64,000 nt of DNA from a virus. How positions within the stretch are numbered: the first letter of the stretch is position 1; each line of letters starts with the position of its first letter. Made by a program: the position numbers and the translations under genes. A model generated the notes under the pieces. That model did not search any database. It had not been told where the DNA came from and worked only from the letters and a program-made list of their open reading frames with translations. Shown piece by piece: positions 26,271-33,642 of the stretch. Location: positions 1-64,000 of the IMG/VR virus record IMGVR_UViG_3300043788_000114. One strand, written 5' to 3'.

Positions 26271-28397
26271 ATGAAGTTGCGCTTTTTCATACCACTCATT
26301 ATCGCGTTCCAGATAATGGCGCAGTCTCCGTCTGCGTTTCTCGATTCGTCGCGTTACACGACGGCATGGCCGAGCGCGGGATTCTCGGTGCCTTCGTACA
26401 CGGTTCCCTGCGCGACACAGCCGTCGCTGACTGCTGGATCGGGAGCCGCGTCAGCCAACGCTACATCGATCCAGAACGCAATGGCGTCCTGCAATTCGAC
26501 GCACAATGTGGTCAACATTCCTGCCGGAACATGGTACGTGACGGCGCTTAGCACCTACACGCTATCGGCTCCGGGAAAGATGGTGATTCGTGGCGCGAGT
26601 GCTTCGACGAGCGATCTGATCTTCACGGCGGGGACGGGATGCACCGGGGGACTGACTACGGGAATTTGCTTTAAGGACACCCTAGGCCTCTACAACTGCT
26701 CGCAGCAGGTCATCCCATCCGGCAACGCGGCACCGTGTCTTGGCGGAGGATCGGGGAGCGGTGCGAATATGTGCAACTGGACAGCCGGATATTCGCAAGG
26801 CACAACTTCGATCACGCTTAATGGCTGCGGGTCGGCTCCGCCGGTAAACCAGACAATCATCCTCGATCAGGCCAACGACACAAGCGATACGTCCGGCGTC
26901 TACATCTGCGACACGAACATTGCGAACTGCGGGTATGAAAGTTCATCGGGTGGAAACAACAATGGGCGCTTTTTTAGCGGAGCTACGAGGTCTCAGCAGC
27001 AAGTGGCCTATGTGACTGCGGTGAGCGGTTCCGGGTCAGGACCGTACACCGTTACAATCTCTCCGGGTGTCTACTTCACGAACATCAGGTCAGGCCAATC
27101 GCCCGGAGCGTGGTGGCCGGGATTCGTTCAAAATCTTGGCATCGAAAATATCACCCTCGATGGATCGAATCTTTCAGGAGGAGCGACTGTCGGTTTCTAC
27201 GACTGCTACCAGTGTTGGGTGAAAGGCGTCCGCTCTCTGAATGCGGGAAGGAATCACGTCATGCCTTACCAGAGCGGTTTCGATGTGGTCCGTGACAGCT
27301 ATTTTTATCAATCTCAGTCTCATGCCTCGCAGAGTTATGTGGTTGAGGATGAGGAAGCATCTGGGATACTGGTCGAGAACAACATTTTCCAGCAAGTGAC
27401 CAATCCCACGATGTTCGGGCAGTGCTCTGGCTGCGTGACCGACTACAACTTCAGCGTGAACAATCCCTATACCGGGGCGGATTCGTGGATGGCTGGATCG
27501 TACTCCGTCCACAATGCTGGCAATGAGATGAATCTGTTTGAGGGGAACAACTTCAACGGCATCTGGGCCGATGACGCATGGGGATCGAGCGACCAGACGA
27601 CCTATTTCAGAAACATGCTCATCGGCTGGCAGGCGTGCAGTTGGAACACGGGTGGAGGAGTTACTTGCAGCCCAACAGGAGAATCGAATGCGACGTTTCC
27701 TGTGATGATGCGCGCCAATGACCGCGTATTCAATATGGTTGGGAATGTGCTCGGACAGCCGGGGTACCACAATCAATATCAGACCTATGCAACCTCAACG
27801 ACGGCTGGAACCGGGGCAGCGAACGAGAATACGAGTATCTACACGCTCGGATGGGGAGGTACAGGACCGGTCTGTTCGTCGGGATCGGTGACGAACTGCG
27901 ACCCGCTGAGCTTTTCTACCTTGATGCGGTGGGGAAACTGGGATGTGGTTAACGGTGCTACGCAGTGGAACGCAACCGAAGCGAGTCCGGGGGCTGTAAC
28001 TTACGTCAATGCCAACTTCACGTCGAGCTATTTCACAAGCCTTGCCCACACCCTTCCGAGTTCTCTGATTTATTCTTCTGCTCCGTCGTGGTGGGGATCG
28101 GGAAACTGGCCCGCTATCGGCCCTGACGTGACGGCAGGGAACGTGGGAATCTGCGCGAGCGGCACGTATCAGAACTCGCAGGCGTCTAGTGCGGGGCAAT
28201 GCGGTAGCGGGAGCCTGACTACTTCGTATGCATCTCACGTCTCTGCGATTCCGGCTCAACTCTGCTACTTGAATACGATGAATGGACCGCCGGATGGGTC
28301 CGGTTCCGTGCTAACGTTTAATGCAGCCACATGCTATTCGTTTTCATCGACGACACCCGGATCACCGCTAAATCTTTTAGGAACCGTATCGCCATAG
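26271..28397 (+). CDS. Right-handed beta-helix tailspike or surface lyase-like protein with Sec signal
   Basis: A 708-residue protein; ATG at 26271 after GGGGGAAG. The N-terminus (MKLRFFIPLIIAFQIMAQ) is a Sec signal, and MKLR is shared with two neighbours. Residues about 55-130 have the start typical of pectate-lyase-like beta-helix proteins (index residues, then VVNIPAGTWYV and MVIRGASAST). A long parallel-helix region follows, with stacked Asn and turns (ENITLDGSNLSGG, VVRDSYFYQSQSHAS, VENNIFQQV). It is Cys-rich (for example YDCYQCW, FGQCSGCVTDY), which suits export. A polysaccharide-binding or -cleaving role is likely but no catalytic set can be named. Confidence 0.78.
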   Translation: MKLRFFIPLIIAFQIMAQSPSAFLDSSRYTTAWPSAGFSVPSYTVPCATQPSLTAGSGAASANATSIQNAMASCNSTHNVVNIPAGTWYVTALSTYTLSAPGKMVIRGASASTSDLIFTAGTGCTGGLTTGICFKDTLGLYNCSQQVIPSGNAAPCLGGGSGSGANMCNWTAGYSQGTTSITLNGCGSAPPVNQTIILDQANDTSDTSGVYICDTNIANCGYESSSGGNNNGRFFSGATRSQQQVAYVTAVSGSGSGPYTVTISPGVYFTNIRSGQSPGAWWPGFVQNLGIENITLDGSNLSGGATVGFYDCYQCWVKGVRSLNAGRNHVMPYQSGFDVVRDSYFYQSQSHASQSYVVEDEEASGILVENNIFQQVTNPTMFGQCSGCVTDYNFSVNNPYTGADSWMAGSYSVHNAGNEMNLFEGNNFNGIWADDAWGSSDQTTYFRNMLIGWQACSWNTGGGVTCSPTGESNATFPVMMRANDRVFNMVGNVLGQPGYHNQYQTYATSTTAGTGAANENTSIYTLGWGGTGPVCSSGSVTNCDPLSFSTLMRWGNWDVVNGATQWNATEASPGAVTYVNANFTSSYFTSLAHTLPSSLIYSSAPSWWGSGNWPAIGPDVTAGNVGICASGTYQNSQASSAGQCGSGSLTTSYASHVSAIPAQLCYLNTMNGPPDGSGSVLTFNAATCYSFSSTTPGSPLNLLGTVSP

Positions 28398-28409
28398 GAG
28401 GCAACAATC

Positions 28410-28928
28410 ATGAAGTTAAGAAACATCGCTCTCGCTCTCTCGCTGTTCGCGCTTTCGCTGACCGCAGGCTGTCAAGTCCCGCAACCTTCACCGCAGCCAA
28501 CCGTGAGTCTCACTTGCACGCCATCGAAGGACGCAACTTCGAGCTATCTGTACGTGTTTGCCCGTGCATCCTGCACTAGCGCAACATCGTGCCCAGCCAA
28601 CACAGCAGGGAATACGGCCTACTCGGCGATCAACCCATCTGGCAGCGCGACGTGCTCCATTACGGACACAGCCCCGCTAAGTGGATTCGTTACCTATACG
28701 GTCAGTGAGGTGAATGCCGGAGTGACCGGCCAGCCGTCTGGACAGGTCAATAGCGGCGTTCCGCTGAGCGTTCCGTCATACCCCGGAACTCCCGGAAGCC
28801 TGAATGGGACGCAAACTGCTGCTCTCGCGCCGCCACTCAAGCCAGACGGAAAAACATTGCCGCAGATTGCGTCCAATAAGATTGGGACAGCAACCGGACT
28901 AAAGGCAAAGGTAAACCCCGGTTTTTAA
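28410..28928 (+). CDS. Putative lipoprotein
   Basis: A 172-residue protein, ATG at 28410, GGAGG nine bases ahead. The N-terminus MKLRNIALALSLFALSLTAGC ends in a lipobox (LTAGC), so the mature protein should be lipid-anchored at Cys21. A Pro-rich linker and one Ig-like beta domain follow (VSLTCTPSK to VTYTVSEVNAG). It is the fourth consecutive gene with an export signal. It could be a surface or superinfection-exclusion protein. Confidence 0.72.
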   Translation: MKLRNIALALSLFALSLTAGCQVPQPSPQPTVSLTCTPSKDATSSYLYVFARASCTSATSCPANTAGNTAYSAINPSGSATCSITDTAPLSGFVTYTVSEVNAGVTGQPSGQVNSGVPLSVPSYPGTPGSLNGTQTAALAPPLKPDGKTLPQIASNKIGTATGLKAKVNPGF

Positions 28929-28975
28929 TCGCAAGATTGTAATGGGCGCGGTAAAACGCTGATCCGATCAGAAAG

Positions 28976-29437
28976 ATGTGGACGGAGGGACAATTGGGAC
29001 TCGAAAGCGAAGCGGCAGCGTTTACGCGTACTGACAAGAAAAATCTGGACAAACTTGTTCAGGATATGTGGATTGGGCAAGATGTAAACAACCCATCAGT
29101 CACGACACGCCTCAAAATTCTTGAGGAGGATCGAGACAAAGTGATTACTGTCCACGTAGCACTTTTCGGCGACGAAGACCACGATGGCTTCATCGTGAAG
29201 TTCGAGCGCGCGTTGGGAATCTTTCGTGGGGGAATGTGGGCGCTGACTATTGTCGGGATCGTATTCATGGCAGTTTTTGGATACGCTTTAACATTGATCG
29301 TTCCGGCAGCAAAGCTAGTCATCGATGACTATTATTCCCATCATCCCGCCGCGCGCCAAAGTATGATTGTGCCGTATACAAATGCGCAGGATGCGGGCGC
29401 ACCACCACAGAACCAACAGTACGAAAACAGAAGGTGA
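28976..29437 (+). CDS. Membrane protein with one predicted span
   Basis: A 153-residue protein, ATG at 28976 after AGAAAG. The first 85 residues are soluble and charged, then there is one strong membrane span (WALTIVGIVFMAVFGYALTL, about 98-117) and a short Pro/Gln-rich tail. It starts the membrane/lysis block. Function unknown; a holin accessory is possible. Confidence 0.65.
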   Translation: MWTEGQLGLESEAAAFTRTDKKNLDKLVQDMWIGQDVNNPSVTTRLKILEEDRDKVITVHVALFGDEDHDGFIVKFERALGIFRGGMWALTIVGIVFMAVFGYALTLIVPAAKLVIDDYYSHHPAARQSMIVPYTNAQDAGAPPQNQQYENRR

Positions 29438-29441
29438 ATAA

Positions 29442-29636
29442 ATGCCAGACCATCCTAATGGACCCAATCCCAATCCCAGCGGCCCTGATCCAACAGGCTG
29501 CGGCGGAACAGGCCAGCACGCCTGCAATCCGGAACCATCTATCGTCATCGACGGCGTGAAGTATTGGACCGAGGAACAGATGACGGCACAGTCCAAGATG
29601 AACTATGCCAAGGGCCGTGCGGAGGCAACGGCGTAA
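29442..29636 (+). CDS. Small Pro/Gly/Asn-rich protein
   Basis: A 64-residue protein starting 5 bases after the previous stop, with AAGGTGA upstream. The first 30 residues are Pro/Asn/Gly with two Cys; the rest is a short charged helix. No family recognised. Confidence 0.55.
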   Translation: MPDHPNGPNPNPSGPDPTGCGGTGQHACNPEPSIVIDGVKYWTEEQMTAQSKMNYAKGRAEATA

Positions 29637-29645
29637 CCCCTTCCC

Positions 29646-30017
29646 ATGCCTAAACTCTCCAAGCTCATCTCGCGCATCGTCCGATTGGAGACGCAGCGAG
29701 AGGACCACGAGAAGGTTCACGAGCTAGAAGAGAAGGCCCGCAATGTTGCAGTCGTCGATATGAACCGCCGCCTCGATGACCACAATGATGTGATCGCAAA
29801 ATCGGAAGCTGCGCAAGCCAAGTTTGTAGAAATGGGCTGGTTTGAGCGTATCCACAAAGAACTCATAGACAGCACAAACAACACATTTACCGATGTGGAT
29901 AAACGCCTGACCTCACTTGAAGCCTCTCGCAACAAGATCATCGCCGTGGTGGTTGCATCGATGGTATTCGGCGGATTCATTGAATGGCTGCTGGGAATCT
30001 GGCTAAAAAAGCCGTGA
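29646..30017 (+). CDS. Coiled-coil membrane protein, hemolysin-XhlA-like
   Basis: A 123-residue protein: a charged coiled coil (about 1-90), then a C-terminal membrane span (IIAVVVASMVFGGFIEWLLG) and a LysLysPro end. This layout matches the XhlA-type partners of phage holins. It sits two genes before the holin candidate. Confidence 0.6.
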   Translation: MPKLSKLISRIVRLETQREDHEKVHELEEKARNVAVVDMNRRLDDHNDVIAKSEAAQAKFVEMGWFERIHKELIDSTNNTFTDVDKRLTSLEASRNKIIAVVVASMVFGGFIEWLLGIWLKKP

Positions 30018-30025
30018 AAGAAATA

Positions 30026-30051
30026 GCTTGCGTTTGCCGGTAGCAAGCGCG
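30026..30051 (+). promoter_or_regulatory. Small hairpin before the holin candidate
   Basis: GCTTGC and GCAAGC pair around a loop of about 12 bases, 15 bases before the start codon at 30066. It may tune translation of the holin; the evidence is the inverted repeat only. Confidence 0.35.
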
Positions 30052-30065
30052 AAACTGGAGGGACT

Positions 30066-30275
30066 ATGAAGAACTGGAAGACGACTGCGGCGGGCATCCT
30101 CAGCGCCCTGCTCGGCATGTCCGGGCCAACAACAGCACTACTGGCCGCTCTCCAAGCGATGAAGACCACACCGGATTACCGGCTCGCAATTTGGGGCGCA
30201 GTCCTCACATTCATTTTCGCAGTGCTGCGCGTGTGGCTCGGCTTGATCCAAAACGATGCACCGCCGAATCCATAA
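30066..30275 (+). CDS. Holin candidate
   Basis: A 69-residue protein with TGGAGGGAC before the ATG. It has two hydrophobic stretches (TTAAGILSALLGMSG and LAIWGAVLTFIFAVLRVWLGL) separated by a polar turn, and a short Pro-rich tail. Size, topology and place upstream of the lysozyme gene fit a small holin, which would open the inner membrane to the lysozyme. Confidence 0.6.
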   Translation: MKNWKTTAAGILSALLGMSGPTTALLAALQAMKTTPDYRLAIWGAVLTFIFAVLRVWLGLIQNDAPPNP

Positions 30276-30290
30276 CGGCGAAAGGCTGAA

Positions 30291-31064
30291 ATGGCACACT
30301 TCAAGTTAGGTCGGAAGGCGCTCGTAACCGATTCACGTACTCTGCGTCTCGCGCGCTACTTCTCGCCGACTCTCGCTCCCCCGCCTGCCAGCGTCGATTG
30401 GACCAAGGGTGTCACCCAATTCGGAATGATGCTCAACGGCCCGGACCCAAACAATCCGCCGAGCGCATCAGACGGCCTCGGTGACTGCACGATTGCCGGT
30501 GTGGCCCACGCGATTCAGATTTTCACCGCCAACTCAGGCACCGAAGTCACACTTCCAGACCAGACCATCCTCGACTACTACGAGTGGTGGGACGGCTACG
30601 TCGATGGCGATCCTTCGACCGATAACGGCGGGGTTGAAATCGACGTGCTGAATCACTGGAAGAAGAAGAAGTTCTGGGGGCACAGGCTCACCGCCTACGC
30701 CGATCCGGATGTGTCGAACCTGACGGAAGTCCGGCAGGCAGTGAGTTTGTTTGGTGGCCTCTACATTGGTTTGAGCGTCACTGACCAAGTGATGCAGAAC
30801 GACAACGATCCGACGATCCCGTGGGATGTCACGCCGAGTGATACAATCGACGGCGGTCACTGCGTGTTCGTGACAGGCTATGACGCTCAGTTCATCTACT
30901 TCATTTCATGGGGCCAAATTTACAAGATGACTCTGGCTTATTGGAATGCGTATGTCGATGAAGCGCACGCGTTGCTGAGTCCGGACTTTTTAGGAGCCAA
31001 CGGGCTCGATCCGCAGGGATTCAATCTCAAGCAATTGCAGGCTGACCTCGCAACCATCGTTTAA
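30291..31064 (+). CDS. Papain-like cysteine-peptidase-fold protein
   Basis: A 257-residue protein. Cys66 in GLGDCTIAG, His190 in IDGGHCVFVTG and the SWGQ segment near 206-209 match the Cys, His and Gln/Asn-side landmarks of papain-like peptidases. Lack of a signal sequence suggests action in the cytoplasm or in the virion. It lies in the lysis block, so a peptidoglycan-peptide or host-protein target is possible. The fold is inferred from motifs only. Confidence 0.62.
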   Translation: MAHFKLGRKALVTDSRTLRLARYFSPTLAPPPASVDWTKGVTQFGMMLNGPDPNNPPSASDGLGDCTIAGVAHAIQIFTANSGTEVTLPDQTILDYYEWWDGYVDGDPSTDNGGVEIDVLNHWKKKKFWGHRLTAYADPDVSNLTEVRQAVSLFGGLYIGLSVTDQVMQNDNDPTIPWDVTPSDTIDGGHCVFVTGYDAQFIYFISWGQIYKMTLAYWNAYVDEAHALLSPDFLGANGLDPQGFNLKQLQADLATIV

Positions 31065-31073
31065 GGGAGCACT

Positions 31074-31607
31074 ATGAATCGCAGAATGTTTTTGAAGATG
31101 TCCAGTGGCGCAGCGGTCGCAGTGGTGATCCTGCCAACCACCGGTTGTGCTTTCTCGGTGGTCGATACGCTTGACACGATCATCGAGGCAGTGAAGGGAA
31201 TCCTCGCCTACGTGGGCTCCTCCGAGCCATGGGCTGTGACGCTCCAGAATGCGCTTACCACGTTGGAGCAAGTTGCGGCGACGTGGACGACAGGCAGTGA
31301 TACCGCTATCTTGATCGATGCGCTCAATGCCGTCGAAGCGGTGCTCGCAGTGATTCCTTTGACTGCCGTGTACTCGCCGCTCATCGATCTCGTTGTGGCT
31401 GGCGTGGAGTCGATCATCAGCTACTTCGCCAAGACTGTTCCGGCGATTGCTTTCAAGGTAGCCGCGCGCAGAGCGACCCACAATCCACGCATTGGCCGGG
31501 TCAAGATCATGGCTCCGCACACTTTCCAGACGCCTGTTGGAGCGTTCAAACAGCAGTACAACGACGCGGCCATTGGTTGCGGATGCCCGCAATTGAAGTT
31601 GAAGTAG
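31074..31607 (+). CDS. Twin-arginine-signal lipoprotein
   Basis: A 177-residue protein. MNRRMFLKMSSGAAVAVVIL is a clear twin-arginine (Tat) signal followed by the lipobox-like PTTGC, so the folded protein should be exported and lipid-anchored at about Cys25. The mature part is almost entirely hydrophobic helices (about 30-130), then a basic tail with a CGC pair. Place between the Cys-peptidase and lysozyme genes suggests an envelope role in lysis (outer-membrane spanin-like) or exclusion. Tat lipoproteins are very unusual for phages. Confidence 0.65.
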   Translation: MNRRMFLKMSSGAAVAVVILPTTGCAFSVVDTLDTIIEAVKGILAYVGSSEPWAVTLQNALTTLEQVAATWTTGSDTAILIDALNAVEAVLAVIPLTAVYSPLIDLVVAGVESIISYFAKTVPAIAFKVAARRATHNPRIGRVKIMAPHTFQTPVGAFKQQYNDAAIGCGCPQLKLK

Positions 31608-31620
31608 TTCTAGGTGGTCG

Positions 31621-31923
31621 ATGATCCGCATCGACATGTTCGACGGTGCGCAGCCAAAACGCGGCGATTTGGTGCAGACCAACTGCGGGAATCGCCGCGA
31701 GCGCACGTGGTTCGTCATTCATGCGCGCAGAGTGAAACGGCGAGAAGATTCCGTCCCGCGTTACGAATTACACATCGTCCGCTGGTACGACATCGATCCT
31801 GAGATGCGGGTCAGGCTTTTCCAGAGCGCCGAGCGCCGTGGCGGACAGCGAGTGATCACCTTCAAGCGGTATCCGGCCAAGCGCAAGGCGAGAACCTTCG
31901 AGCAGTACATGGGAGCGCGATAG
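31621..31923 (+). CDS. Small basic hypothetical protein
   Basis: A 100-residue Arg-rich protein, ATG at 31621 with AGGTGG upstream. It has alternating strands (RGDLVQTN, WFVIHARRVKRR, YELHIVRWYDI) and no Cys motif. The stop overlaps the next GTG start by one base. Confidence 0.6.
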   Translation: MIRIDMFDGAQPKRGDLVQTNCGNRRERTWFVIHARRVKRREDSVPRYELHIVRWYDIDPEMRVRLFQSAERRGGQRVITFKRYPAKRKARTFEQYMGAR

Positions 31924-32348
31924 TGCAGATCAGCCCTAATGGAATCGCCTTCATTGAAGCAAACGAGGGATTTTCTGCGACCGTTTACAACGATACTGCG
32001 GGGAACGCCACCATCGGCTATGGGCATAAACTGGAAGTTGGAGAGTCTTTCCCTAATCCCATTACACAAGAAGAGGCTCAGCAACTTCTCCTTGGCGATC
32101 TGGCGCTTGTGGAACTCACGCTGGCTCAGTTAGTCCCTCCGAGTTGCACGCAAAGTCAGTTCGACGCTTTATGCGATTTCGGCTTCAATTTAGGCTGCGT
32201 GGCCCTCAAGACAATGCTCGGGCATGGATGGGAGTTTGTTCCTCTTCAAATTCCAAGATGGGATTTTGAAAAAGTGAATGGCGTAGAGCAACAGAGTCCA
32301 GCGCTTGAGGCTAGACGGCAGAGGGAAGTTGCTCTGTTTAATTCGTAG
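31923..32348 (+). CDS. Phage lysozyme, GH24 muramidase (endolysin)
   Basis: A 141-residue protein with a GTG start overlapping the previous stop by one base. It has the GH24 (T4/P22-type) active-site order: Glu15 (EANEGF), Asp24 (YNDTAG) and Thr30 (ATIGYGH). The later FDALCDFGFNLG helix and the WDFEKVNG segment are also typical. It cleaves the MurNAc-GlcNAc bond of peptidoglycan. There is no signal peptide, so it depends on a holin such as the candidate at 30066. Confidence 0.9.
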   Translation: MQISPNGIAFIEANEGFSATVYNDTAGNATIGYGHKLEVGESFPNPITQEEAQQLLLGDLALVELTLAQLVPPSCTQSQFDALCDFGFNLGCVALKTMLGHGWEFVPLQIPRWDFEKVNGVEQQSPALEARRQREVALFNS

Positions 32349-32356
32349 GAAGAGCC

Positions 32357-32635
32357 ATGAGCACCCCAAGACTTCATCTCGGTGGACCAAATGATGGATT
32401 TGCTCGCATCGATCAGGGATTTTGCTCACTCTATCCATGTCCCGGTCGTCTCATGCTATGCGCGATGGAAACTAGAAAAGTCGAATGTCCGCAGTGGATT
32501 GAGATTGAGGCCGCTAAACTTGGACGACCACCAAGCAAGGAATTGATCGAAGTGACTACCTATACCTACAAGTGCATTCATTGTGGTCATGAAGTGATGA
32601 GCACCAAATTTATTGAGGATGCTCTGAAAAACTGA
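32357..32635 (+). CDS. Small Cys-rich hypothetical protein
   Basis: A 92-residue protein with AGGAAGAG before the ATG. A C-terminal YKCIHCGHE zinc knuckle and upstream Cys residues (FCSLYPC, VECPQW) suggest a zinc fold. Role unknown. Confidence 0.6.
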   Translation: MSTPRLHLGGPNDGFARIDQGFCSLYPCPGRLMLCAMETRKVECPQWIEIEAAKLGRPPSKELIEVTTYTYKCIHCGHEVMSTKFIEDALKN

Positions 32636-32644
32636 GGAATCGCT

Positions 32645-32827
32645 ATGCCACCGGTCGAAACCTATCGCAGCGAAGAGGCGTATCGCAAAGCCAGAGCATA
32701 CACGCACATTCATCACATCCCGACACATGCTACCCGCGTTTGCATTAAAGGAAAAGGGTGTCACACGGTGAAGCACCGCAAAGGGAAGAAGAAGGCGCAG
32801 AAAAAGAGAGTATCGGCAAAGCGCTGA
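32645..32827 (+). CDS. Small basic protein
   Basis: A 60-residue protein, ATG at 32645 with GAGGAA upstream. His-rich centre (YTHIHHIPTHATRVC) and a Lys/Arg-rich end (KHRKGKKKAQKKR). It opens the cluster of basic proteins at 32.6-33.6 kb. Confidence 0.6.
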   Translation: MPPVETYRSEEAYRKARAYTHIHHIPTHATRVCIKGKGCHTVKHRKGKKKAQKKRVSAKR

Positions 32828-32833
32828 TTTTCC

Positions 32834-32862
32834 GTGACAAGCAAGCTATTTTCGGGTATAAA
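32834..32862 (+). promoter_or_regulatory. Strong sigma-70-like promoter
   Basis: GTGACA (32834-32839), a 17-base spacer and TATAAA (32857-32862): five of six matches in both boxes. It should drive the basic-protein cluster from 32967. Confidence 0.65.
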
Positions 32863-32914
32863 TTCACCATCGAGAAACGTGCCTTTCTGATCCGATCTTG
32901 GGGAGGATTCAGAA

Positions 32915-32956
32915 AACAAGCGGCGGCTTCGGGTCAAACCGGGGCCGCCGCTTGTT
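32915..32956 (+). promoter_or_regulatory. Very stable leader hairpin
   Basis: AACAAGCGGCGGC (32915-32927) pairs perfectly with GCCGCCGCTTGTT (32944-32956), 13 bp, with an inner CGG/CCG stem. It lies about 50 bases after the promoter and its end touches the GGAGGG ribosome site of the gene at 32967. There is no U tract, so it may protect the mRNA or control translation rather than terminate. Confidence 0.65.
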
Positions 32957-32966
32957 GGAGGGAAGT

Positions 32967-33224
32967 ATGCCGAATAAGAAAAAGTCCAAGAAAAAGTGGA
33001 TCGGGCACGCCGTCAAACACAAAGGCAGCTTGACCAAGGCCGCTGAAAAGCACGGCAAGTCCGTTCCTGCTGAGGCGGAGGCGGAATCGAAATCGCCTGA
33101 CAAGAAGATCGCCGCCCGTGGCCGTCTGGCGATGCGCTTCGAGGGGAAGGCCAAGCATGGCAACATCAAAAAGGCGAAGCACCACAAGAAGCATCCTCAC
33201 AAGCGCGTGTCGGGCAAAGCATGA
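32967..33224 (+). CDS. Lys-rich histone-H1-like basic protein
   Basis: An 85-residue protein, ATG at 32967 after GGAGGG. About a third of the residues are Lys (MPNKKKSKKKW, later KKAKHHKKHPHKR), with Ala/Ser/Glu between, as in histone H1 tails. It could compact DNA or bind RNA. The stop overlaps the next start (ATGA). Confidence 0.65.
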   Translation: MPNKKKSKKKWIGHAVKHKGSLTKAAEKHGKSVPAEAEAESKSPDKKIAARGRLAMRFEGKAKHGNIKKAKHHKKHPHKRVSGKA

Positions 33225-33349
33225 ACGAAGTCTCATCGACGAATCTGGAGTCTGTAGGCAGGAAGAAAGTTTCGTGCGCCTGCGCTCCGAAGCGCACCGG
33301 AAAGAAGACGAAGAAGGGGCCGCGCAAGAGGATCGCAGTGAAGAGGTGA
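33221..33349 (+). CDS. Small basic protein
   Basis: A 42-residue protein coupled to the previous gene by ATGA. It has a CAC pair in the middle (VSCACAPKR) and a Lys/Arg-rich end (TGKKTKKGPRKR). Interestingly SSTNLESV near the start repeats the DSTNLESV of the capsid N-terminus, perhaps by chance. Confidence 0.55.
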   Translation: MNEVSSTNLESVGRKKVSCACAPKRTGKKTKKGPRKRIAVKR

Positions 33350-33352
33350 GAG

Positions 33353-33634
33353 ATGGCGAAGCGTAAAAAGTCCCGTGGCGCAGACATGGCAGCGCCGATG
33401 CCAACTTCCGGAAGCCGCAGGATGCATGTTGGCATCGACAGTGCAGAAAACGGATTTGTGGTTCGTGTGAGCGGCGATAGTGGCGGGAAAAATCCTACCT
33501 ACCATGAGAAAACGATGGTCGCCACATCCCCAAACCACGCGCTCCGAGTGGCCGCATCGCATCTTCGCGGCGGCGTCAAGAAGGCCCACGGCAAAAAGGG
33601 CGGCAAGAAAAAATTCGCTGCAAAGAAAATGTAA
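33353..33634 (+). CDS. Basic protein with small central domain
   Basis: A 93-residue protein. A basic start (MAKRKKSRG), a central folded-looking part (about 20-65, GFVVRVSGDSGGK) and a Lys-rich tail (KKAHGKKGGKKKFAAKK). It ends the basic cluster. Possibly nucleic-acid binding. Confidence 0.6.
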   Translation: MAKRKKSRGADMAAPMPTSGSRRMHVGIDSAENGFVVRVSGDSGGKNPTYHEKTMVATSPNHALRVAASHLRGGVKKAHGKKGGKKKFAAKKM

Positions 33635-33642
33635 GATGACAA

